Positions 1 to 8,067 of a DNA stretch of 64,000 nt are shown here, one piece after another (within the stretch, counting starts at the first letter, position 1; each line of letters opens with the position of its first letter). This DNA is from DASVUC01 sp038237225 (GTDB lineage Bacteria; Planctomycetota; Phycisphaerae; Tepidisphaerales; Tepidisphaeraceae), in NCBI GenBank assembly GCA_038237225.1, contig JBBRYX010000010.1:111730-175729 (forward strand), written 5' to 3'. Under the pieces are notes generated by a model that worked only from the letters and a program-made list of their open reading frames with translations, did no database searches and was not told the DNA's origin. Made by a program: the position numbers and the translations under genes.

Positions 1-21
1 CAATGGCTAGCGTCGGCTCCT

Positions 22-231
22 GTGTTCGCAGAGGAGCTACGCAAGCTGCGGCTGAAGATGGGGCTGACTCAGGAAGAAGTGGCCGCGCGCGCCCGAGTCT
101 CACGCGAGTACGTGAGCATGCTTGAAGGCGGGAAGAATTCTCCGACTATTGAAATCTTTATTCGACTCTGTCGCGCGGTGGGCGCATCTCCCGCCGAAGT
201 CGTCACAAGACTCGAGCGCAGCAAGAGATAG
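22..231 (+). CDS. Small XRE-family HTH regulator (start may lie upstream)
   Basis: This is a 69-residue single-domain DNA-binding protein. Residues 8-62 form a Cro/CI-type helix-turn-helix; the recognition segment 'GLTQEEVAARARVSREYVS' and the following 'LEGGKNSPTIE' match the family closely. The frame stays open to the left edge of the window, so the GTG at 22 is only the first available start inside it and a few N-terminal residues may be missing. It is followed by a second, different HTH gene on the same strand, so the two may be co-transcribed. No partner domain is present, so it is probably a transcriptional regulator or the antitoxin part of a type II system. The targets are unknown. 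Confidence 0.75.
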   Translation: MFAEELRKLRLKMGLTQEEVAARARVSREYVSMLEGGKNSPTIEIFIRLCRAVGASPAEVVTRLERSKR

Positions 232-268
232 CATTGCCAAGAGTCAGCATGCCGCCAGCTATCGCCCC

Positions 269-475
269 GTGCCGCCACTCCTGCGGCAGATGCGAGAGCA
301 GGCGGGTCTCACCCAGCGCGACATGGCTCGTCTCACGCGCCGAAGCCAACCCTGGGTTCACAAAAGTGAAATCGGCGAGCGGCGGGTCGATATCTCGGAA
401 TTCCTGGAATGGTGCCTTGCCTGCGGGGCCGAGCCGCAGCTCATGTTCCAGCGCCTGGTCAAATCGCGCCGTTGA
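269..475 (+). CDS. Second small HTH (XRE-like) protein
   Basis: The 68-residue product carries one helix-turn-helix ('MREQAGLTQRDMARLTRRS' then 'QPWVHKSEIGERRVDISEF'), the shape of short XRE antitoxin-like proteins. The frame is open further 5' to 122, but that would overlap the preceding HTH gene by 110 bases, so I prefer the GTG at 269; ATG 290 is an alternative. The last 121 bases (355-475) are repeated almost exactly at 1169-1289 on the far side of a toxin-antitoxin pair. The end of this gene may therefore have been replaced or duplicated when that pair arrived. The start is uncertain; the family assignment is fairly secure. Confidence 0.6.
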   Translation: MPPLLRQMREQAGLTQRDMARLTRRSQPWVHKSEIGERRVDISEFLEWCLACGAEPQLMFQRLVKSRR

Positions 476-484
476 CGCTTGTTT

Positions 485-835
485 TCATCGCAGCGGAATC
501 CATTGAATCCGGTTCCGCATTTCCTCCGGCTGGTAAATCTTGGCGATCAGTTCAAGATCCCGCACGGCCTGTCCAATGGTCAATGAAACCTGCTTCCCGA
601 AAATCAGGCCTGAAAATGTCTCGCCGGCTTGCATGCAATCTTGAGTGATGGCCAGTAGATCGACGTCCTGGCTGAAGAGTACCCGATCCAGGTTGGCTGC
701 TCGGCCCAGGAGAATTCGGTCATCGCCCCGATCGGTGCCATCTTCGAGCGCAGTCAGGCAATCAACGCCGCGAGCGCGCAGGCCTCTGGTGACGGCGGAT
801 CGAACGTGGTGATCCATGTAGAGGCGAAGGCTCAA
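485..835 (-). CDS. DUF5615 PIN-like toxin
   Basis: This 116-residue protein has the layout of DUF5615 PIN-like proteins: an acidic residue early in strand 1 ('LRLYMDHHVRSAVTRGLRA'), 'GVDCLTALEDGTDRGDDRI' and a second acidic site in 'VLFSQDVDLL'. The family is related to VapC-type ribonucleases, and acidic residues there would bind metal for RNA cleavage. The TTG start at 835 overlaps the stop of the DUF433 gene (TTGA), so translation is probably coupled. ATG 817 is a possible but short alternative that would cut the first strand. DUF433 plus DUF5615 is a recognised toxin-antitoxin pairing; activity here is inferred only. Confidence 0.8.
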   Translation of the reverse strand: MSLRLYMDHHVRSAVTRGLRARGVDCLTALEDGTDRGDDRILLGRAANLDRVLFSQDVDLLAITQDCMQAGETFSGLIFGKQVSLTIGQAVRDLELIAKIYQPEEMRNRIQWIPLR

Positions 836-1149
836 GGAGAGATCTTTCTGGTGAGCAACTGGGCGCGGGTTGGTGTGGGCGGCAGCGACTCGAGAATCTC
901 CTCCTCCTTACGCAGCCGTTGGTCAATCAGGCGGTCGATTTCTGCCTGGTTGTCGTAGTAATAGGCCAGGGCACTATAGATTTGCGCGAGAGTCAGGTGC
1001 GGGTGCTGGCGTTGAATTTCGTCGGCGTCCCAATGATGGATCAGGCGATCGAGCACGATGTGCACCAGCTTGAAGCCAGTGCCGGCGATAACAAGCGTGC
1101 CGTCGCGACGTTGCTCGATGTAGGGGTGGGTTACAGCGCTCATGCCCAT
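832..1149 (-). CDS. DUF433 antitoxin (VapB-like)
   Basis: This 105-residue protein matches DUF433: 'HPYIEQRRDGTLVIAGTGF' followed by a helical stretch that begins 'HWDADEIQRQHPHLTLAQI' and continues 'YSALAYYYDN'. DUF433 proteins are small winged-HTH-like antitoxins encoded directly before a PIN-like toxin, as here: its stop overlaps the start of the DUF5615 gene. It would neutralise the toxin and probably autoregulate the pair. The charged C-terminus ends in 'RAQLLTRKISP'. ATG 1143 is an equally good start. The pair is bracketed by two copies of an HTH gene's 3' end (355-475 and 1169-1289), suggesting it was inserted as a unit. Confidence 0.8.
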   Translation of the reverse strand: MGMSAVTHPYIEQRRDGTLVIAGTGFKLVHIVLDRLIHHWDADEIQRQHPHLTLAQIYSALAYYYDNQAEIDRLIDQRLRKEEEILESLPPTPTRAQLLTRKISP

Positions 1150-1168
1150 ATCATAATCATCATCAAGC

Positions 1169-1289
1169 GGTTCACAAAAGTGAAATCGGCGAGCGGCGCG
1201 TGGATATTTCGGAATTCCTGGAATGGTGCATCGCTTGTGGCGTTGACCCCGAGGCGGGATTTCGGCGCTTGATCAAGTTGCGTCGCTGA
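1169..1289 (+). pseudogene. 3'-end remnant of the HTH gene at 269-475
   Basis: Bases 1169-1289 repeat 355-475 at the same length. The first ~65 bases are nearly identical and the rest has drifted. The 40-codon frame 1170-1289 reads 'VHKSEIGERRVDISEF', then 'LEWC', and ends 'LIKLRR' with TGA, so it is the C-terminal half of a close HTH paralogue. It has no start and no N-terminal half. It lies immediately outside the 5' end of the DUF433 antitoxin gene, so the toxin-antitoxin pair sits exactly between two versions of the same gene end. Confidence 0.85.
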
Positions 1290-1298
1290 AGCTCGCAA

Positions 1299-3023
1299 CT
1301 ATCTCACGGCTTGTGCCTGAAGCGCTTTGCGGACTTCGGCTAAGAATTGCTGCACCTTGAACGGCTTAAACAGGACCGCCTGCAACCCCTCCTGGCTCGC
1401 TCTTACGATGCAGTGGTTGGGATCGTAGCCGAAGCCCGTCATCAGAATCACCGGTAATGTCTGGCTGTGTTTCCGGGCTGCCGCGAACACATCGTAGCCG
1501 GTCTTATCCGGCATCTTGATGTCGCTGATCACGAGGGCAAACTCGTGGGTCTCCAGTTCGTGGATCGCTTCGGCGCCGTTGGTCACGATGGTCACCACCG
1601 CGTGATATTTCCGCAGCACGTCGCTGATCGTGTTGCGAATATTCGGATCATCATCCGCCACCAACACCTCAGAGCCATTGAGAATGGGGTCGTGCTCTTC
1701 CTTGATCTCATTTGCCCCGAGCACTGTGTTCGGACCCTCCGCCGCTTGCTTCAGCGCCCTTCGAATGGTCGAGACGTTTTCCAGAATCGCCTGGAGTTTG
1801 TTCCGCAGATCGTCGTGACCGATGAAGTCATCGATCAGGCCGGCCGCATCGGATGCGATGTCGTTGAGAGGTCCGGCGACTTCGGCGTTCACATCATCGG
1901 CGACCTTGTGTGCGGTGCCGGCGCGCTCGACCACCATCAGGTCGAGAATATTGAGCGCGATCGCGACGTAGCGCCCGAAGATCTCGGCGAACTGGCGATC
2001 GTCTTCATTGAACGCCGCGCGTTGGCGGGATTCGATATTGAAGATCCCGATAATCTTATCGTGCAGTCGAAGCGGAACCGTTAGAGAGCTTCGTGCCTGA
2101 TCCAATCCCATCACGTAGCGCGGGTCGCGCTCCACATCCGGGCAGATATAACTGCGTCCGGTGTTTGCGACGAAGCCGGAGATTCCGTTCCCTTCAGCCT
2201 GCGCGAACAACTCAAGATTGAGCGCATCGTTCGGCAGCCCCGCGCTCATGACCAGCTCGAGCTTGTTGCTTTTGCGATCGAGCAGCCGGATCGCGAAATG
2301 ATCGAAGTGCATCAGCTCGCGCGTGAAGCTGATGATTTTCTCTTCGAGCAGTTTCAACCGCTGCCCGACGTTCATCTTGCTCATCGCATCGGCTTCGAGT
2401 CGCACCAGCTCGCGGCCGGCCTTGTCGATGGCGTCGATCTTCTGCTGAAGACGCCTTGTTCCCGTCGCATCCCAGATGACCGCGACCACCTGCACGACAT
2501 TCCCGCCGGGATTAATCACCGGGCTTGCGATCATTTCCAGGAACTGCTGATCTTCAATTGTGAGGGCGTATCGTTTGGAGCGGGAGAAATTGGGGGGCGC
2601 GTCGTTGGCTTGCGGCGAGACTTGCGTGCTGAAAAGCTGGAAGGCTTCCTGACAGGTCCGGCGGATTTTCTCGTGCACGCGCGCCGGCCACGCCTGCATC
2701 TTCTTATTCATCCAGTTACAGCGGCCTTCGCCGTCGACGATGCAGACACCTTCGCCAATGGTATTGAGAATCAGGCTGGCTTGTTGAGAGACGAGCGCAC
2801 GTTCGAGGGGAAGGAAGTCGGCGGAATCAGAGAAGACCGCGGCGAAGTGGTCGGTGCGGAGCGCGTTGATGGCATCGTCGATGGAGGCCGTCTCAACGAT
2901 GTCGTAGTTGGCTTTCAGAGCGTCGACAGCCGGGCTGTGGGCACCGGCGTGTCCGGAAAGGACGAGAACTTTGCTTCGTACGTCTTCCAAAATCGTAAGC
3001 CCGTCGGAAAACCTGAGGGCCAC
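1299..3023 (-). CDS. PAS-GAF-receiver signalling protein with no ATPase domain
   Basis: This 574-residue cytoplasmic protein is modular. Residues ~15-75 look like a degenerate receiver ('KVLVLSGHAGAHSPAVDAL'), ~80-205 a PAS domain ('ILNTIGEGVCIVDGEGRCN'), ~225-360 a GAF domain ('GNGISGFVANTGRSYICPD'), and 450-574 a canonical receiver with acidic pocket 'VLVADDDPN', phospho-acceptor D501 in 'VISDIKMPD' and K553 in 'VLFKPF'. Between GAF and receiver a helical segment ('NAEVAGPLNDIASDAAGLI') resembles a histidine-kinase dimerisation helix whose His is missing, and no ATPase domain follows. It is probably a sensory scaffold or response regulator fed by an unlinked kinase. The start is a GTG. Confidence 0.75.
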   Translation of the reverse strand: MALRFSDGLTILEDVRSKVLVLSGHAGAHSPAVDALKANYDIVETASIDDAINALRTDHFAAVFSDSADFLPLERALVSQQASLILNTIGEGVCIVDGEGRCNWMNKKMQAWPARVHEKIRRTCQEAFQLFSTQVSPQANDAPPNFSRSKRYALTIEDQQFLEMIASPVINPGGNVVQVVAVIWDATGTRRLQQKIDAIDKAGRELVRLEADAMSKMNVGQRLKLLEEKIISFTRELMHFDHFAIRLLDRKSNKLELVMSAGLPNDALNLELFAQAEGNGISGFVANTGRSYICPDVERDPRYVMGLDQARSSLTVPLRLHDKIIGIFNIESRQRAAFNEDDRQFAEIFGRYVAIALNILDLMVVERAGTAHKVADDVNAEVAGPLNDIASDAAGLIDDFIGHDDLRNKLQAILENVSTIRRALKQAAEGPNTVLGANEIKEEHDPILNGSEVLVADDDPNIRNTISDVLRKYHAVVTIVTNGAEAIHELETHEFALVISDIKMPDKTGYDVFAAARKHSQTLPVILMTGFGYDPNHCIVRASQEGLQAVLFKPFKVQQFLAEVRKALQAQAVR

Positions 3024-3141
3024 TATAGTTTGTGAAACAATTCTCAGTCAACAATTATCAGCATCAGCGTTTCTATTTCCGCTATCGGTCAGTCACTGTA
3101 GGCGACTGATAGCAGTCATACGGGAACGCTGCTAAACCGGT

Positions 3142-4128
3142 TCAGCGGGATGAAGTATCTTCCGGCCGCAGCGCGTTCTTAACGCCTTGTGGGTTCAGTG
3201 CTTGCAACACTGAAGCGACGGCATCCGGTTCATTACCGATTTTTGAGATTGCGGCCGCTCGAAGTACTGGCGCCCCGCCATCGCGGGTTCCAACAGCAAC
3301 GCGCAGCCGCAGTTGATCCCCTTGGATCTCCGCCAATGCCGCGATGGGCGAGTGACAGTCGCCATTCAGCACCTGCACCACCGAGCGCTCCGCGACAACG
3401 CAGGTGTGCGAATCGCGATCATCCACCGCCGCCAGCAATTTCAGAACGTTCTCACGGTCCCGCCGGCATTGAAGCGCGAGAGCCCCCTGTGCCGGCGCGG
3501 GCAGCATGTCGTTGGTATCCAGCATCGCCATTTCCGCTTCGTCGAAGAGACCTGCCCGGCGCAGTCCCGCGGCTGCGAGTATGACGGCATCAAACTGTCC
3601 ATCCCGAAGCTTCCGCAGGCGCGTGTCGATGTTCCCGCGCACCGGCTCGATGATCAGATCCGGCCGCCGGTCCAGAAGCTGCGATCTCCGGCGCAGCGAG
3701 CCGGTGCCGACCTTCGCTCCCTGCGGCAGTCCATCGATCTTCTTCGCCTTCAGGGAAACCAGCACATCCCGCGGGTCCTCCCGCTCGGGCACGGCAGCGA
3801 AGCAGAGGTTCGACTGATCCACCAGCGGCATGGTCACCGGGACGTCCTTGAAGCTGTGCACGGCAAAATCGATCTCTCCCTTCAGCAGCGCCTCCTCAAG
3901 CTCCTGCGTGAAAAGGCCTTTTCCCCCAAACTCAGAGAGCGGCTGATTCAGGATCGTGTCTCCCTGCGTCTTAAACACCACCAGTTCCACGGCGAGATCC
4001 GGGTGAATCTTCTCCAGCGCAGAAGCAATCAGCTGCGATTGCGTCTTCGCAAGCAAGGAGCCTCGCGTCCCCAAGCGTAACGTCGTCGTCGGTGCGGGCA
4101 TGTACGGGACTGTTGTAACCGACGACAC
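3142..4128 (-). CDS. hemC: Porphobilinogen deaminase (hydroxymethylbilane synthase)
   Basis: HemC joins four porphobilinogen molecules into hydroxymethylbilane in haem and tetrapyrrole synthesis. The 328-residue length is normal. Clear signatures are 'LRLGTRGSLLAKTQSQ' at the N-terminus, 'HSFKDVP' with catalytic Asp95, 'GTGSLRRRSQ' (Arg146-148, pyrrole binding), 'GNIDTRLRKL', and Cys258 in 'NGDCHSPIAAL', the attachment site of the dipyrromethane cofactor. ATG 4128 is used; the ATG nine codons in is also possible because the first residues are not conserved. No other haem genes are adjacent, so it stands alone between a signalling gene and a divergent methyltransferase-like gene. Confidence 0.95.
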   Translation of the reverse strand: MSSVTTVPYMPAPTTTLRLGTRGSLLAKTQSQLIASALEKIHPDLAVELVVFKTQGDTILNQPLSEFGGKGLFTQELEEALLKGEIDFAVHSFKDVPVTMPLVDQSNLCFAAVPEREDPRDVLVSLKAKKIDGLPQGAKVGTGSLRRRSQLLDRRPDLIIEPVRGNIDTRLRKLRDGQFDAVILAAAGLRRAGLFDEAEMAMLDTNDMLPAPAQGALALQCRRDRENVLKLLAAVDDRDSHTCVVAERSVVQVLNGDCHSPIAALAEIQGDQLRLRVAVGTRDGGAPVLRAAAISKIGNEPDAVASVLQALNPQGVKNALRPEDTSSR

Positions 4129-4259
4129 GGCACAGCGGGAGAGGGGAAAGAGACAGGGGTGGGGGGCTCGGCTTGCCGGGATTCAGCGGATTCGTAAACT
4201 GATTGCATCCGCCAGCCCGGAACCGTCCCGGACACGGCAGGCGCCTTGGAGACACACGA

Positions 4260-5057
4260 ATGAGCCTCAGATCCGCACTGAAACACAATCCGCTCACCTT
4301 CCTCATGCACCGCCGGCTGACGGATTTGGGCAAGGGCCGCGGCTGGCGCGGTTTTCATGGTGATGTGATTTACCAGCAACTGGTTGTCGATCTGCTCAAC
4401 GCTTTTACCTTCAGCTCTTTCGTGGAGACCGGAACATTCCGCGGCTACTCGACGGAGCACATCGCGATGCGGTTCCCGAGGCTCCCGGTGATTACCGCCG
4501 AGGTGATGCAGGAGACCTTCGATGTGGTGAGGCCGGCCCTTGCCCGCTACTCGAACATCGAGCAGATGCTTGGAAGCTCGGATGAGTGCATCGCGAAGCT
4601 GATCGCGCAGAAAAAGCTGGGCAATCAGCCGCTGTTTTATCTCGATGCGCACTGGGAGGAATATTGGCCGCTGAACGCGGAACTGGATCACATCGCCAAC
4701 GAGCGGCTGCGGACGGTGATCGTCATCGACGATTTCCAGGTCCCCGGCCATCCGCAGTTTGAGTTCGACAGTTACCCTAAGACCCGGGACAGCGATTCCG
4801 GCCCGGCGAACCTCCAGTACATCCGCGGGCATCTGCCGGGGAAAAACTCTTACCGAGCAATCTTTCCCAGGTATGGCATCACCGATGCCTACGGCCCCAC
4901 CGGGAAAGGCTTCAATCCCCTGCGCGGCCACATCGTCCTGTTTCAGAACATGGACGGCGAGTACGAGAAGTTCCTCAAGCGCCCACTGATCGAGAAATAT
5001 TACTTCGGCGTCGGCAGCGTCGGCGCGGAGGCCGCAGTATCTTCGAGGGCGTCGTAG
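4260..5057 (+). CDS. Class I methyltransferase-like protein of unknown substrate
   Basis: The 265-residue protein has a Rossmann-type core: 'FSSFVETGTFRGYSTEHIA' resembles the SAM-binding glycine-rich loop, 'PVITAEVMQETFDVV' the second acidic strand, 'QPLFYLDAHWEEYWPL' the third, and 'LRTVIVIDDFQVPGHPQF' a later strand. This layout occurs in class I methyltransferases found near surface-glycan genes, but no substrate motif is visible. A GGAG at 4248-4251 lies 8 bases before ATG 4260, which decides the start over an in-frame upstream ATG at 4203. It is divergent from hemC. The family level is reasonably supported; the function is unknown. Confidence 0.6.
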   Translation: MSLRSALKHNPLTFLMHRRLTDLGKGRGWRGFHGDVIYQQLVVDLLNAFTFSSFVETGTFRGYSTEHIAMRFPRLPVITAEVMQETFDVVRPALARYSNIEQMLGSSDECIAKLIAQKKLGNQPLFYLDAHWEEYWPLNAELDHIANERLRTVIVIDDFQVPGHPQFEFDSYPKTRDSDSGPANLQYIRGHLPGKNSYRAIFPRYGITDAYGPTGKGFNPLRGHIVLFQNMDGEYEKFLKRPLIEKYYFGVGSVGAEAAVSSRAS

Positions 5058-5207
5058 CCGCTGCAACGCGAAAAACGCGACGCAGAATACGTTAAATGGA
5101 AAGTGCGACACGCCGCGCTTCATTTTTTTGGATGTGTAGATCAGGCAATTGTCCACGAACGATAATTCGTGACATTGCGAAACCCTTTATGCTCGAGCCT
5201 GAACAAT

Positions 5208-6308
5208 ATGCCCACGACCTACATCATGCCTGCCGCGGTTCATAACTCTCTTGTGGCGGCGGCGTATCAGCATCGCGGCTACACGGCGGATGAGGCGTCG
5301 GCGGGGGCGCGGCTTTGTGAGTTGGCGTCCTGGCATGGGATTAAGACGCATAACGCGATCAAGGCGCTGCATCTGGATGAGATGTTTGGGTCGAGGGCGG
5401 GTGGGTGTGTGCCGGGGGCGAAGATTGAGAAGGCGCCTTCCAAGTACAAGGCGATCGAGCGGTGGAATGCGAACAAGAAGCTTGGACAGGCGACGGCGTT
5501 TGAGGCGATGGACCGGGCGATGAAGTTGGCGGACGAGTTTGGGATTGGGGCGGTCGCGGTGGACAATGCGTTTCACTATCTGTGGGGCGGTGGGTATGTG
5601 ATCGATGCGGCGCAAAAGGGGTATATCGCGTATACGAACTGCACGGCGGCGCTGGCGGAAGTTGTGCCGTTTGGGGGGAAGTTTGCGACGCTGGGGACGA
5701 ATCCGCATTCGTGGGCGTTTCCGACGCAGGATGCGGTTGGGTTTCCGATCTGCGTGGATTGGGCGACGAGCACGGTTGCGATGGGGCGGGTGCAGCAGTT
5801 TTTGCGGGAGGGGAAGCAATTGCCGCCGGGGTCGGGGGTGGATGAGCAGGGGCAGGAAACGACGGATCCGGCGAAGGTGAAGGCGCTGTTGCCGTTTGGG
5901 GCTCATAAGGGTTATGGGCTTTCGCTGATTGATGAGCTTTATGCGTCTTACATTGGGGGATCGCTTCCGACGCTGCGGAATCGGTGGAGTCAGGTGAAAT
6001 CACAAGCTGGGGAGAAGGGGACTTGTTGTTTTTACTTTCAATGTATTAAGCCTGATGCTTTGGATGCGGGGGATTTTGCGCAGTCGAGATCGCAGGGTGA
6101 GAACGTCAACGCCGTTTTGAAGGACATTCTTGGTCACGGCAACGAAGGCTGCACCCTTCCGGGGGAGCCGGAGGCAAAAGCGGCGAAGTTGTCCGAACGG
6201 CATGGGGGGCTCCTGTTCACGGAAGCCGAGATCGATGCGTTCAAGGAGATGGCTCAAGAGGCGAAGTTTCCGCTGGAAGTGTCAAATCTTCGCTCCGTCG
6301 AGCTTTGA
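5208..6308 (+). CDS. Ldh family malate/L-lactate-type dehydrogenase
   Basis: The 366-residue protein belongs to the LDH2/MDH2 (YlbC-type) family of NAD(P)-dependent 2-hydroxyacid dehydrogenases, distinct from classical lactate dehydrogenase. Supporting blocks are 'GIKTHNAIKALHLDEMFG', 'GIGAVAVDNAFHYLWGGGY', 'PFGGKFATLGTNPHSWAFP', 'ICVDWATSTVAMG' and 'PFGAHKGYGLSLIDELYA', in the family order. The substrate could be malate, lactate, ureidoglycolate or a related 2-oxo acid; the sequence does not decide. ATG 5208 is preferred to GTG 5169 because the conserved region begins at 'YIMPAAVHNSLVAAAY'. The gene is very rich in G-ending codons. It overlaps or abuts the next gene. Confidence 0.85.
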   Translation: MPTTYIMPAAVHNSLVAAAYQHRGYTADEASAGARLCELASWHGIKTHNAIKALHLDEMFGSRAGGCVPGAKIEKAPSKYKAIERWNANKKLGQATAFEAMDRAMKLADEFGIGAVAVDNAFHYLWGGGYVIDAAQKGYIAYTNCTAALAEVVPFGGKFATLGTNPHSWAFPTQDAVGFPICVDWATSTVAMGRVQQFLREGKQLPPGSGVDEQGQETTDPAKVKALLPFGAHKGYGLSLIDELYASYIGGSLPTLRNRWSQVKSQAGEKGTCCFYFQCIKPDALDAGDFAQSRSQGENVNAVLKDILGHGNEGCTLPGEPEAKAAKLSERHGGLLFTEAEIDAFKEMAQEAKFPLEVSNLRSVEL

Positions 6309-6328
6309 GCGCGTTAATCGTCCGCACC

Positions 6329-7282
6329 ATGGGGAGCCGCAGAACGTATACTGTTTTAGCGGAGGCTATGGAATTGAGTTGGCGCGGTTTCACAAATTGG
6401 GCGAAGCATAAGCCGTTTGCGCTGAAGACGGCTGATTTTCTTGGGCGCGGTCGGGGGCGGCTGCGCGTTTTGGATACGCTTAATCCGCCGGCGCGATGCT
6501 TGGTGGTTCCCGATCTGGCTGGGTGGGAGGACCATGATTTGGCGGCTTGCTGGATTGGGCATGCGACTGTGCTGCTGCGCATGGACGGGATGACGGTTCT
6601 GACGGATCCGGTGCTGTCGAATCGGGTGGGGGTTGGCTTGGGATTGATGACGGGTGGTCCGCGACGGCTGGTGGCGCCGGCGCTGACCGTTCGACAGTTG
6701 CCGAAGCTTGATTTGATTCTGATTTCTCATGCGCATTTTGATCATCTGGATCGGCCTACGCTGACGCGGCTGAACAAGAACGTGCCTGTAATAGCGGCTC
6801 ATCGCACGCACGACCTCATTCGCGATCTGGGGTTCCGGAATGTGACGGAGCTTCAATGGGGGGAGAGGGTGACGGTGGGGAGCCTGGATGTGACGGCTCG
6901 GGAAGTCAGCCACTGGGGGGCGCGGACGTTTTTCGACCTGCATCGCGGGTTCAACGCTTATCTGCTTGAATCACCGAAGCACAAGGTGCTTTACGGCGGA
7001 GATACTGCTTATCAGACGCTGTTCAAGGACCTGCCCGCAACGGATCTGGCGATCCTGGGGATCGGCGCTTACGATCCGTATATCGCGGCGCATGCGACGC
7101 CGGAGCAGGCTTGGGAAATGGCAAATCATGCTCGTGCGGAGCGCGTGCTTGCGATGCATCACAGCACGTTTCGGTTGAGTTATGAGCCGATTGCGGAGCC
7201 TCTGGAGCGGTTGATGACGGTGGCGGGGCGGTACGTTGACCGGCTGGTGGGGACGACGATGGGGCAGGTTTGGTCGGGGTGA
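6329..7282 (+). CDS. MBL-fold metallohydrolase (NAPE-PLD/RomA-like)
   Basis: The protein of about 317 residues has the metallo-beta-lactamase fold: 'ACWIGHATVLLRMDGMTVL', 'TDPVLSNRVG', the metal-binding 'ISHAHFDHLDRPTL', 'EVSHWGARTFFDLHRGFN', 'VLYGGDTAYQTLFKDL' and 'AMHHSTFRLSYEP'. This order matches the phospholipase-D-like/RomA branch, whose members hydrolyse phosphodiester or lactone bonds; the substrate is unknown. Start choice is open: TTG 6305 overlaps the previous stop (translation coupling), ATG 6329 is used here, and ATG 6368 follows a GGAGG only two bases upstream. Probably co-transcribed with the dehydrogenase. Confidence 0.85.
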   Translation: MGSRRTYTVLAEAMELSWRGFTNWAKHKPFALKTADFLGRGRGRLRVLDTLNPPARCLVVPDLAGWEDHDLAACWIGHATVLLRMDGMTVLTDPVLSNRVGVGLGLMTGGPRRLVAPALTVRQLPKLDLILISHAHFDHLDRPTLTRLNKNVPVIAAHRTHDLIRDLGFRNVTELQWGERVTVGSLDVTAREVSHWGARTFFDLHRGFNAYLLESPKHKVLYGGDTAYQTLFKDLPATDLAILGIGAYDPYIAAHATPEQAWEMANHARAERVLAMHHSTFRLSYEPIAEPLERLMTVAGRYVDRLVGTTMGQVWSG

Positions 7283-7307
7283 ACGGTCGCGAGCGAAAAT
7301 TTAAGCG

Positions 7308-7868
7308 TCACACCTGCAAAACCTCGTTCTTCTTTTTCTCGATCAGATCATCGACCTTCGTTTCGTATTGCTTGGTGAGATCCTGGATTTGGGTCTTGCC
7401 TTTGACGGCTTCGTCTTCGCCGACGACGCCGCCTTTTTCTTCGGTTTCGAGGATTTTGTTGGCATCACGGCGGGCGTTGCGGATGGCGATCTTGGCGGTT
7501 TCCGCGAAGCCTTTGCATTGACCGACGAGTTGAAGGCGGCGCTCCTGGGAGAGGGGGGGGAGCATGAGGCGGATCTGCTTGCCGTCGCTGTGGGGGGTCA
7601 GGCCGATTTTGCTGTCGTTGATGGCTTTTTCGATGGCTCGGATGTCGCCGGGAGTAAACGGTTTGATCAGGAGCTGGGTGGCCTCGGGGACCATGATGGA
7701 TGCGATGGATTTAATGGGCGTGGGGGTGCCGTAATAATCGACTTGGATATTCTCGACCAAGGCGGGGGTTGCGCGGCCGGTGCGGATTCCGCGGAGTTCG
7801 TGCTGGACGTGTTCGATGGCTTTTTCCATGTGTTCTTCGGCGTCCATTAGGATGTCATCTAGCGGCAT
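7308..7868 (-). CDS. frr: Ribosome recycling factor
   Basis: RRF splits post-termination ribosomes together with EF-G. The 186-residue length is standard. The core is unmistakable: 'LRGIRTGRATPALVENIQV', 'DYYGTPTPIKSIASI', 'LLIKPFTPGDIRAIEKAI', 'NDSKIGLTPHSDGKQIRL' and the terminal helix 'KTQIQDLTKQYETKVDDLI'. It lies about 200 bases downstream of pyrH on the same strand, the usual pairing in the rpsB-tsf-pyrH-frr cluster, although rpsB and tsf are not in this window. Two palindromic repeats occupy the gap between pyrH and frr. Confidence 0.97.
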   Translation of the reverse strand: MPLDDILMDAEEHMEKAIEHVQHELRGIRTGRATPALVENIQVDYYGTPTPIKSIASIMVPEATQLLIKPFTPGDIRAIEKAINDSKIGLTPHSDGKQIRLMLPPLSQERRLQLVGQCKGFAETAKIAIRNARRDANKILETEEKGGVVGEDEAVKGKTQIQDLTKQYETKVDDLIEKKKNEVLQV

Positions 7869-7937
7869 AAAATCCTCGTGTGGTGTGCGATTGCAGGTTG
7901 GGTGAGGTAACGATTCGGAGGAGTCTTTGGGGCGGCA

Positions 7938-8017
7938 GGCGATTGTCTGCTCGTCGCCGCTACAGGAAGGGCGGAGGAGGGGATGAGAGAAGAGGGCGAC
8001 ACAAGTGTCGCCCCTAC
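7938..8017. repeat. REP-like palindromes between pyrH and frr
   Basis: Bases 7994-8013 form a perfect 9-bp inverted repeat with a two-base loop (GGGCGACAC AA GTGTCGCCC) followed by CTAC at 8014-8017. Read on the minus strand this is GTAG then the palindrome. A degenerate copy lies at 7938-7964 (GGCGA ... TCGCC followed by GCTACA). The same unit recurs at 28851-28910 and 40025-40047, always between genes. Confidence 0.8.
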
Positions 8018-8067
8018 AGAGAAAGACTGAATTGTTATCTGTGATTTCATTCTTTGCAAGGAGATCG

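Noticed and set aside
5187..6003. Several Arg- or Pro-rich frames overlapping the dehydrogenase gene on both strands
   Set aside because: They result from the G-rich codon use of the real gene.
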